From Lentzea waywayandensis (GTDB lineage Bacteria; Actinomycetota; Actinomycetes; Mycobacteriales; Pseudonocardiaceae), in assembly GCF_900115955.1 (NCBI RefSeq), contig NZ_FOYL01000016.1:1-64000 (forward strand): 64,000 nt of DNA. Reading direction: 5' to 3'. The notes beneath the pieces are model-generated. The model did not search any database, was not told where the DNA came from, and saw nothing but the letters and a program-made list of their open reading frames with translations. A program made the position numbers and the translations under genes. Shown here piece after piece: positions 8,389 to 17,079 of the stretch (position 1 is its first letter; every line of letters starts with the position of its first letter).

Positions 8389-9699
8389 ATGGTTCTGCAC
8401 ACGCCTGGTTCCACTCCGTTACCGCACTTCGGTCGGCGAACGATGCTGCGAGTCATGCTGGCCGGTGCGGGCGTTGCCGCGACCGGTGGTCTTCTTTCAG
8501 CGTGCGGCGGCGGTTCGAGCACGGGTGGTGAATCGAAGGTCGTCACGTTCGGCAACAACCTGTCCGACCAGGTGCCGAAGGACGCGATCACCGCCGCGGT
8601 GAAGGCCTTCGAGGCCCAGTCGGGCGGCCTGTCCGTCACGATCAACACCAAGCAGCACGAGCAGTACCAGGAGCAGATCAACAACTACCTGCAGGGCAAG
8701 CCGGACGACGTGCTCGCGTGGTTCGCCGGCTACCGCATGCGGTTCTTCGCCGACCAGGGTCTCACCGGCGACCTCACCGACCTGTGGGGCAAGATCGGCG
8801 GCAACTACTCCGACGCGCTCAAGCAGGCGTCGACGGGCACGGACGGCAAGCAGTACTTCGTGCCGTTCACCCAGTACGCGTGGGGCATGTTCTATCGGAA
8901 GAGCGTGTGGCAGGAGAAGGGCTACGCGGTCCCGAAGACGCTCGACGAACTCGTCGCGCTCGCCACGAAGATGAAGGCCGACGGCCTGATCCCGATCGCC
9001 TTCGCCCAGAAGCAGGGCTGGCCGGGCATGGGCACGTTCGACCAGCTCAACTTCCGCACCAACGGCTACCAGTTCCACGTGGACCTGCTGGCGGGCAAGG
9101 AAGACTGGCAGGACAAGCGGGTCAAGGACGTGTTCGACACCTGGAAGCGGCTGCTGCCGTTCCACCAGGAGAACGCGCTCGGCCGCGAGTGGCAGGAAGC
9201 CGCGCAGACGTTGCAGCAGAAGAAGTCCGGCATGTACCTGCTCGGCGCGTTCGTGGGCCAGCAGTTCCCGGACGCGGAGAAGGAGGACCTGGACTTCTTC
9301 CCGTTCCCGGAGATCAACCCGACGCACGGCACCGACACGGTCGAGGCGCCGATCGACGGCTACATGCTGGCGAAGAAGCCGTCCAATTCGGACGGTGCGC
9401 TGAAGCTGATGGAGTACCTGTCCTCCGCCGAGCCGCAGCTCGCCTACCTGAAGGCCGACCCGACCGCGGTCGCGACCAACCAGAAGGCGGACCAGGCCGG
9501 GTACAGCCCGCTGCAGAAGAAGGTGGCGGACACCATCAAGAACGCCAAGCACATCACGCAGTTCCTCGACCGCGACACCGACCCCGGCTTCGCGAGCGAG
9601 GCGGCCACCAACGGCCTCATCGAGTTCATCAAGGACCCGAACAACATCGACTCCGTGCTCAAGGGCATGGCTGATCAGGCGAAGAACATCTTCAAGTGA
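8389..9699 (+). CDS. ABC transporter sugar-binding lipoprotein
   Basis: A 436-residue extracellular solute-binding protein of the family-1 (maltose/lactose binder) type. The N-terminus has a twin-arginine pair (FGRRTMLR), a hydrophobic stretch and the lipobox LLSAC, so it is probably a lipid-anchored, Tat-exported binder. ATG codons at 8386 and 8389 are both in frame; AGGAG ends 5 bases before 8389 but only 2 before 8386, so 8389 is preferred. The two permease genes follow with start/stop overlaps. The divergent beta-galactosidase suggests the ligand is lactose or another galactoside. Confidence 0.9.
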   Translation: MVLHTPGSTPLPHFGRRTMLRVMLAGAGVAATGGLLSACGGGSSTGGESKVVTFGNNLSDQVPKDAITAAVKAFEAQSGGLSVTINTKQHEQYQEQINNYLQGKPDDVLAWFAGYRMRFFADQGLTGDLTDLWGKIGGNYSDALKQASTGTDGKQYFVPFTQYAWGMFYRKSVWQEKGYAVPKTLDELVALATKMKADGLIPIAFAQKQGWPGMGTFDQLNFRTNGYQFHVDLLAGKEDWQDKRVKDVFDTWKRLLPFHQENALGREWQEAAQTLQQKKSGMYLLGAFVGQQFPDAEKEDLDFFPFPEINPTHGTDTVEAPIDGYMLAKKPSNSDGALKLMEYLSSAEPQLAYLKADPTAVATNQKADQAGYSPLQKKVADTIKNAKHITQFLDRDTDPGFASEAATNGLIEFIKDPNNIDSVLKGMADQAKNIFK

Positions 9700-10649
9700 C
9701 CGCGTTGCAGGAGAAGCCGAAGGCGGTGGCCCCCTCCGGGCCGCCGCCTCGTCGGCGTGGAAAGCGTGCCACGGCCCTCGCCGGCACGGACAAACTCGTG
9801 CTGGCGCTCATGCTCGGCATCCCCACGTTCGTGCACCTGCTGTTCGTGTGGATCCCGACGCTGGGCTCGGTCGCGTTGTCGTTCAGCAGGTGGAACGGCA
9901 TCGGCGGCTTCGAGGACATCGAGTGGATCGGTGTCGGGAACTACGTCGAGATCTTCACGGAGTACCCGCGGTTCTGGCCGGCGGTGCAGCACAACCTGAT
10001 CTGGTTGCTGTTCCTGCTGATCGTGCCGACGTCGGCGGGTCTGCTGCTCGCCGTGCTGCTCGACCGCGAACTGCGGTTCAGCCGGATCTACCAGTCCGCG
10101 CTGTACATGCCGATGGTGTTGTCGCTGGCCCTGGTGGGCTTCATCTGGCAGCTGATCTACACGCCGGACGGCGGTCTGCTGAACTCGGTGCTGGGCCTCG
10201 ACAAACCGGTCGACTGGATCGGCGACTCGGACATCAACCTGTACGCGGTGATGGTCGCGGCGGCGTGGCGGCACACCGGCTACATCATGCTGCTGTACTT
10301 GGCGGGCCTGAAGTCCGTCGACCCGGCGCTGAAGGAAGCCGCGTCACTGGACGGCGCCTCGGCCTCCCAGACGTTCTTCCGGGTCACCTTCCCGGTGATG
10401 AAGCCGGTGAACATCGTGGTGGCGGTGGTGACGGTGATCGAGGCGCTGCGCGCGTTCGACATCGTGTACGTCATCAACAAGGGACGCAACGGACTTGAGC
10501 TGCTGTCGGTGCTGGTGACCGACAACATCATCGGTGAGGCTTCGCGCATCGGCCGCGGCTCCGCCGTAGCGGTGATCCTGCTGACGATCTCGCTCGGCGT
10601 CATCATCCCGTACCTGTACCAGACGTTCAGCAAGGAGAACCGGTCGTGA
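9696..10649 (+). CDS. ABC sugar transporter permease, MalF/LacF type
   Basis: A 317-residue inner-membrane permease with about six transmembrane helices. The cytoplasmic EAA loop reads KEAASLDGASASQTFFRVTFP, the site that contacts the ATPase. The N-terminus is a basic tail (PPPRRRGKRA) of the kind found in MalF-type subunits. The GTG start overlaps the binding-protein stop as GTGA, so it is translationally coupled. Confidence 0.92.
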   Translation: MTALQEKPKAVAPSGPPPRRRGKRATALAGTDKLVLALMLGIPTFVHLLFVWIPTLGSVALSFSRWNGIGGFEDIEWIGVGNYVEIFTEYPRFWPAVQHNLIWLLFLLIVPTSAGLLLAVLLDRELRFSRIYQSALYMPMVLSLALVGFIWQLIYTPDGGLLNSVLGLDKPVDWIGDSDINLYAVMVAAAWRHTGYIMLLYLAGLKSVDPALKEAASLDGASASQTFFRVTFPVMKPVNIVVAVVTVIEALRAFDIVYVINKGRNGLELLSVLVTDNIIGEASRIGRGSAVAVILLTISLGVIIPYLYQTFSKENRS

Positions 10650-11548
10650 CGGCCACGCTGGAACGGCCTTCGGTGCCGGTGAAGAAGACCAGGCCGACCA
10701 CGCCGGCCCGCGTGGCGCTGCACGTGTTCTTGATCCTCACGTGCCTGATGACGCTGGCACCGCTGCTGTGGGCGGTCTACGCGTCGCTGCGGACCTACGA
10801 CGACACGTCGGTCAACGGCTACTTCTCCATCGCGAAGTCGCTGACGTTCGAGAACTTCGCGAAGGCGTGGGAGATCGGCGACCTGCCGCACTTCTACTGG
10901 AACACGTTCCTGATCACCGTGCCCGCCCTGCTGATCACGCTCGTGCTGAGCTCGATGGTGGCGTTCGCGGTGTCGCGGTTCAGCTTCAAGTTCAACATCG
11001 GGCTGCTGATGCTGTTCACCGCGGGCAACCTGTTGCCGCAGCAGGTGATCGTGACGCCGTTGTGGCGGCTGTACCGGCTGATCGAGCTGCCGGCGTGGAT
11101 GTCGGAGAGCGAGTCGCTGATCGACTCACCGCTCGGCGTGATCCTCATCCACATCGCGTTCCAGATGGGCTTCTGCACGTTCGTGCTGTCGAACTACATG
11201 AAGACCATCCCGTACGAGCTGACCGAGGCCGCCCGCGTCGACGGCGCCTCGGTGTTCCGGCAGTACTGGCAGCTGACCCTGCCGTTGTGCCGGCCGGTGC
11301 TGGCGGCGCTCGCGACGCTGGAGTTCACCTGGATCTACAACGACTTCCTGTGGGCGTTGGTGCTGATCCAGGACGGCGACAAGATGCCGGTCACGTCGGC
11401 GTTGCAGAACCTCAAGGGCACGTTCTTCACCGACAACAACCTGATCGCAGCGGGCTCTCTCCTGGTCGCGCTGCCCACGTTGGTGGTGTTCTTCGTGTTG
11501 CAGCGGCAGTTCGTGGGCGGACTGACGCTGGGCTCTACGAAGGGCTGA
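10646..11548 (+). CDS. ABC sugar transporter permease, MalG/LacG type
   Basis: A 300-residue permease, the partner of the preceding subunit, with about six membrane helices. Its EAA loop is TEAARVDGASVFRQYWQLTLP. The GTG start overlaps the upstream stop as GTGA. No ATPase gene follows; a strong terminator comes directly after. As in many actinobacterial sugar importers, the ATPase is probably a shared MsiK-type protein encoded elsewhere. That is inference. Confidence 0.92.
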   Translation: MTATLERPSVPVKKTRPTTPARVALHVFLILTCLMTLAPLLWAVYASLRTYDDTSVNGYFSIAKSLTFENFAKAWEIGDLPHFYWNTFLITVPALLITLVLSSMVAFAVSRFSFKFNIGLLMLFTAGNLLPQQVIVTPLWRLYRLIELPAWMSESESLIDSPLGVILIHIAFQMGFCTFVLSNYMKTIPYELTEAARVDGASVFRQYWQLTLPLCRPVLAALATLEFTWIYNDFLWALVLIQDGDKMPVTSALQNLKGTFFTDNNLIAAGSLLVALPTLVVFFVLQRQFVGGLTLGSTKG

Positions 11549-11556
11549 GCACGCGG

Positions 11557-11602
11557 AACGCGAAGGGGGCGGCGACCACGTGGTCGCCGCCCCCTTCGCG
11601 TT
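11557..11602. terminator. 46-bp perfect palindrome, bidirectional terminator
   Basis: A perfect 23-bp inverted repeat with no spacer (11557-11579 and 11580-11602) lies between the convergent importer and signal peptidase genes. The left arm begins AACGCGAAGGGGGCGGCGAC. The transcript would form a very stable hairpin on either strand, so it probably ends both operons. Confidence 0.85.
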
Positions 11603-11611
11603 GCCGAAGAA

Positions 11612-12484
11612 CTACTTGCCGCCGGTCTGCGGGTTGTAGTCCGAGATCGAACCCCAGCGCCCGACGGGGATCACGATCACGCGGGCCTTGCCCACCACGT
11701 TGTCGATCGGGATCGCGCCGTCGGCCGGTGTCGGGTCGCCGTGCTTGCGCGAGTCCGACGAGTTGTTGCGGTTGTCGCCCATCACCCACAGCTTGCCCGC
11801 GGGGACGGTGACCTTCTCGAACGAGTCCTGCTGGCGCGGGCCGCCGCCGAAGTTCAGGTACGGCTCGTCCAGCGGCTTGCCGTCGACGAGCACGCGGCCC
11901 TCGTCGTCGCAGCACTCGACGGTCTGGCCGCCGACGGCGATGACGCGCTTGATGAAGTCCGTGCCGCTGGGCTCGGACAGGTTCACCATCGAGCCGAGGT
12001 CCTGCAGGGTGCCGACCACGAAGTTCGGGGGCTCCTTGCCGCCGGTCCAGTTCGGCGGGCCGCGGAAGACGATGACGTCGCCGGGGCGCGGGTCGTTGAA
12101 CAGGTACGTGATCTTCTCGACCAGCACCTTGTCGTTCACGCAGCCCGTGCAGCCGTGCAGCGTCGTCTCCATCGAGGCCGACGGGATGACGAACACGCGC
12201 GCGACGAACGTCTGGATGACGACGGTCAGCAGCAGCGCGACGCTGAAGATGACCAGCAGCTCTTTCCAGAACGGCTGCTTCTTCTTCGTCTTCTTCTTGG
12301 AGAACCTGGGCGCCGGGTCGTCCTCGTACGCGGAGGAGCGCGGTGAGCGATCCTCGTACGACGAAGAGGACGAAGCCCTCGAACCGGACGTCGAGAAGCG
12401 CGACGTGGGTTCGGCGGGGCCGTCTCCAGTGGGAGGGGTCGTCTCCCAGGTCGACGAAGAATCGTCGTTCACGCGATGACTCAC
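11612..12484 (-). CDS. lepB: signal peptidase I
   Basis: A 290-residue membrane peptidase that removes signal peptides from exported proteins. A disordered Ser/Asp-rich and then Lys-rich tail (residues 1-75) precedes a transmembrane helix (about 77-95). The catalytic Ser104 is in IPSASMETTLHG and the general-base Lys is in DFIKRVIAVGG. The late box GDNRNNSSDSRKHG is present. I chose the GTG at 12484 because a Shine-Dalgarno-like AAGGTGGGG lies just upstream; a longer start at 12535 would lie inside mprB. It starts 10 bases after mprB, so it probably belongs to the mprA-mprB-lepB operon. Confidence 0.9.
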   Translation of the reverse strand: MSHRVNDDSSSTWETTPPTGDGPAEPTSRFSTSGSRASSSSSYEDRSPRSSAYEDDPAPRFSKKKTKKKQPFWKELLVIFSVALLLTVVIQTFVARVFVIPSASMETTLHGCTGCVNDKVLVEKITYLFNDPRPGDVIVFRGPPNWTGGKEPPNFVVGTLQDLGSMVNLSEPSGTDFIKRVIAVGGQTVECCDDEGRVLVDGKPLDEPYLNFGGGPRQQDSFEKVTVPAGKLWVMGDNRNNSSDSRKHGDPTPADGAIPIDNVVGKARVIVIPVGRWGSISDYNPQTGGK

Positions 12485-12494
12485 ACGCCCCACC

Positions 12495-13880
12495 TTACGG
12501 ACGTCCGGGTAGGCGCAACGTGAACAGGGCTCCACCCTCGGGGGCTCTGCCCGCCGTGGCCGTGCCGCCGTGCCGTTGTGCCACCTGCTTGACGATGGCG
12601 AGTCCCAGGCCGGAACCAGGCAGGGTCCGCGCCTCGGACGAGCGGTAGAACCGCTCGAAAACGTGAGGTAGATCGGCGTCCGCGATACCGGGGCCCGCGT
12701 CCGCCACCTCCACCACGGCGCTGCCGTCGCCCACCTGACGGAGGTTCAGCCGCACCGCCGAGCCCGAGGGACTGAACTTCACCGCGTTGTCGAGGAGGTT
12801 CAGCACCGCGCGCTCCAGAGCACTGGAATCACCCAGAAGTGTCCACGGCTGCAGCTGTACGTCGAACGTGACGTTCGAGGCGCGGCGGCGTGCGCGGTCC
12901 ATCGACCGTTCTACCACCTCGACCAGGTCGACGGGCTCGTGGATGACCTGCGGGGCGTCCTCGCGGGCCAGTTCGACCAGGTCACCGATCAGCGTGGTCA
13001 GTTCGTCGAGCTGGGCGCGCACGTCCGAGTGAATGTCCTGCTTGTCCTCTTCGGACAACGTGGGGGAGTTCGGGCGTTCCGACGCCAGCAGCAGCTCCAG
13101 GTTGGTGCGCATGGACGTCAGCGGTGTGCGCAGCTCGTGGCCCGCGTCGGCGACCAGGCGGCGTTGGCGTTCCTGCGACTCCGCGACGGCACCGAGCATC
13201 GCGTTGAAGCTGTGCGTCAACCGCGCCAGCTCGTCGTCGCCCGCCACCGGGATCGGCGTCAGGTCACCCGTGTTCGCGACACGTTCGGTGGCCTCCGTCA
13301 GCCGTTGCACCGGCCGCAGACCCGTGCGCGCCACGGCTGTTCCCGCGATGGCCGCGAGCAGCACACCGGCACCGCCGATGAGCAGCAGCACGACGCTGAG
13401 CTTGGCCAAGGTCGTGCGCTGGGGCGACATCGACTGGGCGATGATGATCGCCTGGCCCGGCTGGTACTTGACGGCGATGACCCGCGACTCGGTCTTGTGG
13501 TCGGTCCAGATGAACTCGTCCCGCTCGCCCTGCGCCACGTCCCAGGCCTCCGCGACCGTCGGCGGCCGGTCGGAGTCCTGCGGGAAGAGCAGCTGTCCGC
13601 TGTCGGCCAGCAGCACGGCCATCTTCACGTCGCCGGCCGCGAGGAACGCCGCCGGGTACTTGCCCACGAAGTCCGAGCCGTCGATCTTCTCGCCCGCCGC
13701 CACGGCCACCGCTCGCGTGCGCAGACTCTCGTCCAGAGCGTCGTACGTGCTCTTGCGGACGATCATGTACGCGCCGAACGACACCAGCGCGACGGCCCCG
13801 GCGACGCAGAACGCCGCGAGCCAGGTGACCCGGGCCCGCAGCGACGCCTTCTGGAGCCGTCCCTGTGGTTCCAAGATCAC
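12495..13880 (-). CDS. mprB: MprB-like sensor histidine kinase
   Basis: A 461-residue envelope-stress sensor kinase. A first transmembrane helix (about 17-37) is followed by an extracytoplasmic sensor region of about 130 residues and a second helix (VVLLLIGGAGVLLAAIAGTA). HAMP, HisKA (DAGHELRTPLTSMRTNLELL) and HATPase domains follow, with N box NLLDNAVKFS and G2 GSGLGLAIVKQ. Order and adjacency to an MprA-like regulator support MprB. The GTG start at 13880 overlaps the mprA stop as GTGA. In mycobacteria MprB senses envelope damage and is restrained by DnaK; whether that holds here is unknown. Confidence 0.88.
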   Translation of the reverse strand: MILEPQGRLQKASLRARVTWLAAFCVAGAVALVSFGAYMIVRKSTYDALDESLRTRAVAVAAGEKIDGSDFVGKYPAAFLAAGDVKMAVLLADSGQLLFPQDSDRPPTVAEAWDVAQGERDEFIWTDHKTESRVIAVKYQPGQAIIIAQSMSPQRTTLAKLSVVLLLIGGAGVLLAAIAGTAVARTGLRPVQRLTEATERVANTGDLTPIPVAGDDELARLTHSFNAMLGAVAESQERQRRLVADAGHELRTPLTSMRTNLELLLASERPNSPTLSEEDKQDIHSDVRAQLDELTTLIGDLVELAREDAPQVIHEPVDLVEVVERSMDRARRRASNVTFDVQLQPWTLLGDSSALERAVLNLLDNAVKFSPSGSAVRLNLRQVGDGSAVVEVADAGPGIADADLPHVFERFYRSSEARTLPGSGLGLAIVKQVAQRHGGTATAGRAPEGGALFTLRLPGRP

Positions 13881-14572
13881 GGAGGGGTCTCCCGCAGGAC
13901 GTAGCCCACCCCACGCACCGTGTGGATCAGCCTCGGCTCGCCCTCCAGCTCCGTCTTGCGGCGCAGATACCCCACGTAGACCTCGAGAGCGTTGCCCGAG
14001 GTCGGGAAGTCGTATCCCCACACGTCCTCCAGGATGCGGCTGCGGGTGAGCACCTGGCGCGGGTGCGCCAGCAGGAGCTCGAGCAGCGCGAACTCGGTGC
14101 GGGTGAGGCTGATCGGACGCTCGCCGCGACGGACGTCGCGGGTCGACGGGTCCAGTTCCAGGTCGGAGAACTTCAGGGCGGCGGCGGACTTCTGTGCCGC
14201 GTCGTCGTCGTGGGCGGCGCGGCGCAGCAACGCGCGCAACCGGGCCAGCAACTCCTCCAGCGCGAACGGCTTGGGCAGGTAGTCGTCGGCACCGGCGTCC
14301 AACCCGGACACCCGGTCGCTCACGGCGTCACGCGCGGTCAGCACGAGGATCGGCAGGTCGTCACCGGTGCTGCGCAGCCTGCGGCACACCTCGAGGCCGT
14401 CGAGGCGGGGCATCATCACGTCGAGCACCATCGCGTCCGGCCTGGCGGCGGTCACCGACTCCAGGGCCTGCATGCCGTCGCCGGCAGTCTCGACCTGGTA
14501 GCCGTTGAACTGGAGCGAGCGGCGGAGTGACTCCCTGACCGCCCGGTCGTCGTCGACAACGAGGATGCGCAT
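13877..14572 (-). CDS. mprA: MprA-like response regulator
   Basis: A 231-residue OmpR-family regulator. Receiver residues include VVDDDR, phosphoacceptor Asp51 in VLDVMMPRLDGLEVC and the switch Lys in LPKPFALEELLAR. The winged-helix domain has ISLTRTEFALLELLL and ends HTVRGVGYVLRETPP. The protein matches remembered M. tuberculosis MprA over nearly its whole length, including the exact C-terminus, so this is a strong assignment. It is the first gene of the mprA-mprB-lepB operon. A CTGAGA direct repeat upstream fits autoregulation. Confidence 0.93.
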   Translation of the reverse strand: MRILVVDDDRAVRESLRRSLQFNGYQVETAGDGMQALESVTAARPDAMVLDVMMPRLDGLEVCRRLRSTGDDLPILVLTARDAVSDRVSGLDAGADDYLPKPFALEELLARLRALLRRAAHDDDAAQKSAAALKFSDLELDPSTRDVRRGERPISLTRTEFALLELLLAHPRQVLTRSRILEDVWGYDFPTSGNALEVYVGYLRRKTELEGEPRLIHTVRGVGYVLRETPP

Positions 14573-14594
14573 GAGGGCAGTCTTGCCGAGGGAT

Positions 14595-14611
14595 CTGAGA
14601 GCCGCCTGAGA
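14595..14611 (-). promoter_or_regulatory. candidate MprA box upstream of mprA
   Basis: Two copies of CTGAGA (14595-14600 and 14606-14611) lie 11 bases apart, about one helical turn, 23-39 bases upstream of the mprA start. On the coding strand each reads TCTCAG. MprA is known to bind loosely conserved direct repeats and to regulate its own operon. A single CTGAGA also lies upstream of pepD (4243-4248). Confidence 0.45.
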
Positions 14612-14641
14612 AGGGCCCTAACTGCGGGTGTGAGTTCGGCG

Positions 14642-15253
14642 TTAGCCTTCGAGGCCCCGTGCGACAGGTGCGTTCCACTTCCGCCAGAGCGCAATCAGCC
14701 TGATGGTGATGATTATTGACGCACCAGTCAGCGCGACCAGGCCTTTCGGCAGTCCGACCCATTCACCCACTGCGACGACGACCGCACCGCATAGCGCCGC
14801 CACAGCGTAGATCTCTCTCCTCAGGACCAGAGGAATCTCACGGAGGAGCAGGTCACGAAGCGCGCCACCGCCGATTCCCGCCGTCATGCCGATGAGGCAC
14901 GCCGCGTACGGAGTCGCACCGAGTGACAACGCGGTCGACGTGCCGGACGTGACGAACAGACCGAGGCCCACGGCGTCCAGCAGCAACACGGAGCGGCGGA
15001 GCTTCGCGACCTGCGGGTGGAACCAGAAGACGATCAGGCCCGTGCCGCCCGCGACCAGCAGGTACGGCCAGTTCCGCAGGCTCGTCGGCGGGTGCACGCC
15101 GAGCAGGACGTCGCGGATGATGCCGCCGCCCAGCGCCGTGGTGAGCGCCAGGATGGTCACGCCGAACACGTCGAGGCGAGCGCGAACCGCGGCCACCGCT
15201 CCGGAGGCGGCGAAGACCGCGATACCGATCAGCTCCAGGACGATGAGCAGCAC
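14642..15253 (-). CDS. TRIC-type (UPF0126) membrane protein
   Basis: A 203-residue integral membrane protein with about seven hydrophobic helices arranged as two similar halves. It carries the paired family motifs TTALGGGIIRDVLLG and TAGIGGGALRDLLLREIPLVL. This family forms trimeric cation channels; a potassium or general cation role is likely but not shown here. I chose the GTG at 15253, just before the first helix. Upstream codons in frame overlap the neighbouring gene and give no credible protein. The basic C-terminus is cytoplasmic or soluble. Confidence 0.85.
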   Translation of the reverse strand: MLLIVLELIGIAVFAASGAVAAVRARLDVFGVTILALTTALGGGIIRDVLLGVHPPTSLRNWPYLLVAGGTGLIVFWFHPQVAKLRRSVLLLDAVGLGLFVTSGTSTALSLGATPYAACLIGMTAGIGGGALRDLLLREIPLVLRREIYAVAALCGAVVVAVGEWVGLPKGLVALTGASIIITIRLIALWRKWNAPVARGLEG

Positions 15254-15272
15254 GAACGGAGAGAATAGTGGG

Positions 15273-16211
15273 TTATCGGGGCGGCGCTGCCCGGCGGTAA
15301 CCGGCGTCCAGCCGGCCTCCCGCGGACACCAGCACGGCCTCCACGACGGCGATGAACCGCTCGGCACCCTCGCCCCGCACCAACGCCCGGTAGGAGTCCA
15401 CGAGCTCGTCCTCCTTGGCCTCACGCAGCCGGCGCATCAGCCACTTCCCGTGCCCGAGCCACCGGTTCTGCACGACCAGCGCCAGCTCGCCCGCGCAGGT
15501 CAGCAACCGAGCCGCGACGAACAGCTGTTCGTCCTCGTCCCGTGCGCCGATGAGGTCTTCGAGCAGGTCCGTGGTGCCGTAACGACGGTCTTCGAGCTCG
15601 GTGACGGTCGCGAGTGGAGGGCCCGCGTCCAGCAGAACGCGCGCCTCGGCCCGCATGCGCTGACCGGTGCCGTCGGCGTCGAGCATCAGGAAACCCTCGG
15701 CGCACATGTGCAGCAAAGGAGGCCGCCGGCCCTCGGTGTCCCGGGCCACGAAGTCCTGGAACGACTCGATCGTGTGACAGAACAGCTCGACCGGCCAGCC
15801 GCGGTGCCGCAGCGTCTCCCGGAACGCGCACGGCAGGTCGTCGACGATCACGACCATGTCCAGGTCGGAGTTCGCGGTGTAGTTCCCCGCCGCCACGCTG
15901 CCGCCCAGGAAAGCGGCCGTGGCCAGCGGGTACTTGAGGTCGAGCAGGTCCCGTGCGACCTGCACCGGGTCCTTGTCCCAGTCCAGCGGGTGGCCGGTGA
16001 CGTAGTAGTCCTCGTCGGGGCTCAGCGGGCCGAGCACCTGCTCGACGCGCGACCGGACCTCCGCGACCACCTCGTGCATGTCCACGAGCCACGGGTTGTC
16101 CTCGGCCTCGAAGAACGGTCTGATCGCCAGGAACTGCGCGCGGGAGAGCTCGCGCACGCTGACCGGTGGCCCGCTGCGCCGCTTCGCATAGCCCTTCAGG
16201 CGCCAACCCAT
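15273..16211 (-). CDS. nucleotidyltransferase-fold protein
   Basis: A protein of about 312 residues with a polymerase-beta-type nucleotidyltransferase core: the glycine-serine loop is FLGGSVAAGNYTANSDLDMVVIVDD, which contains GS and the DxD metal pair. Residues before and after are helical and not recognised. Such proteins transfer NMP to small molecules, RNA or proteins, including antibiotic-inactivating and toxin enzymes; I cannot say which applies. The start is uncertain: ATG at 16211 is used, with GTG at 16256 the alternative; neither has a good Shine-Dalgarno. No antitoxin-like partner is adjacent. Confidence 0.72.
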   Translation of the reverse strand: MGWRLKGYAKRRSGPPVSVRELSRAQFLAIRPFFEAEDNPWLVDMHEVVAEVRSRVEQVLGPLSPDEDYYVTGHPLDWDKDPVQVARDLLDLKYPLATAAFLGGSVAAGNYTANSDLDMVVIVDDLPCAFRETLRHRGWPVELFCHTIESFQDFVARDTEGRRPPLLHMCAEGFLMLDADGTGQRMRAEARVLLDAGPPLATVTELEDRRYGTTDLLEDLIGARDEDEQLFVAARLLTCAGELALVVQNRWLGHGKWLMRRLREAKEDELVDSYRALVRGEGAERFIAVVEAVLVSAGGRLDAGYRRAAPPR

Positions 16212-16293
16212 GTTGTCGCCGTAGGCATGCCTGACCTCGTCCTGGTCCCCCGCCACGCGTTCATTCTTACTTGACGAGGCCGCTCGGACGAAT

Positions 16294-17079
16294 TCACACG
16301 CGCGCAACCGCCAGCAAATAGCCCAGCGACGGCTGGATCGCGAGCGGCGACAGGATCTGGTCGAGGTACTGCCGCGCCTCTTCTCCGTGCGCCGCGATGA
16401 GGGCGTCGTAGTGCCTCCTCGCGCCGACCTGCATCCGCGGCACGGTCCTGCGCGTCTCAGTGCTCAGGTCCAGCAGCTCCACCACCTGCAAACCGGCTGC
16501 CGCCAACAACTTCGGGTAGCCCGCGAAGGTCGGCAGCTCGTCGATGTCGTACGTGCTCAGGATCGGCTGGAGGTCGTCCATCAGGCCCGGTGCGACCGGC
16601 CTGCGCTGCACGAAGTCGGACACCACGACGACGCCCGACCGCTTGACCACGCGTGCGAACTCGCGCAGCACGCTGACCCTGTCGCCCAAGTGCGGCAACG
16701 TCTCCACGGCCCACGCCGCGTCGAAGGTGTCGTCGGGGAACGGCATCGCGTGCGGATCCGCGTGCACGAACCGGACCTGCTCGTCCACGAACAGGGCCTC
16801 GGCCCGCGTGTTGGCGCGCGCGACGTGATCGGCGCTCGGCGAGACCGAGACGATGTCCGCGTGCGAGGCCTCGGCCAGCCGGAAGGCGGACGTGCCGACG
16901 CGACGGCCCAGGTCCAGCACTCGCCAGCCGTGACGGGCGCCGAGCCGGTCGATGTGCAGCGCCGTCATCCGTTCGGCGGCGATGCGGTTGGACGAGTCGT
17001 CCTCTTCGGACGTCCAGAGACCGAAGTGCAGGTTGTGGTCCCAGATCGCGCGCATGACCTCGTGGTAGACGTCGGCCAT
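16294..17079 (-). CDS. class I SAM-dependent methyltransferase
   Basis: A 261-residue soluble methyltransferase. The SAM-binding motif I reads WRVLDLGRRVGTSAFRLA; DLGRRVG replaces the usual DxGxGxG, so motif I is slightly unusual. Post-motif residues include VRFVHADPHAMPFPDDTFD and AAWAVETLPHL. It resembles sterol/sugar-type small-molecule methyltransferases (UbiE/RebM-like). The ATG at 17079 overlaps the stop of the Eis-like gene (TGATG), so the two are co-translated. The frame stays open far upstream, but that part overlaps the neighbour and is not coding. The substrate is unknown. Confidence 0.82.
   Translation of the reverse strand: MADVYHEVMRAIWDHNLHFGLWTSEEDDSSNRIAAERMTALHIDRLGARHGWRVLDLGRRVGTSAFRLAEASHADIVSVSPSADHVARANTRAEALFVDEQVRFVHADPHAMPFPDDTFDAAWAVETLPHLGDRVSVLREFARVVKRSGVVVVSDFVQRRPVAPGLMDDLQPILSTYDIDELPTFAGYPKLLAAAGLQVVELLDLSTETRRTVPRMQVGARRHYDALIAAHGEEARQYLDQILSPLAIQPSLGYLLAVARV

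Noticed and set aside
8139..8684. N-terminal extension of the GH42 gene by about 180 residues
   Set aside because: It would cover the divergent promoter and the first 300 bases of the sugar-binding gene. The family N-terminus (GWGADYNPEQW) begins just after the GTG at 8138.
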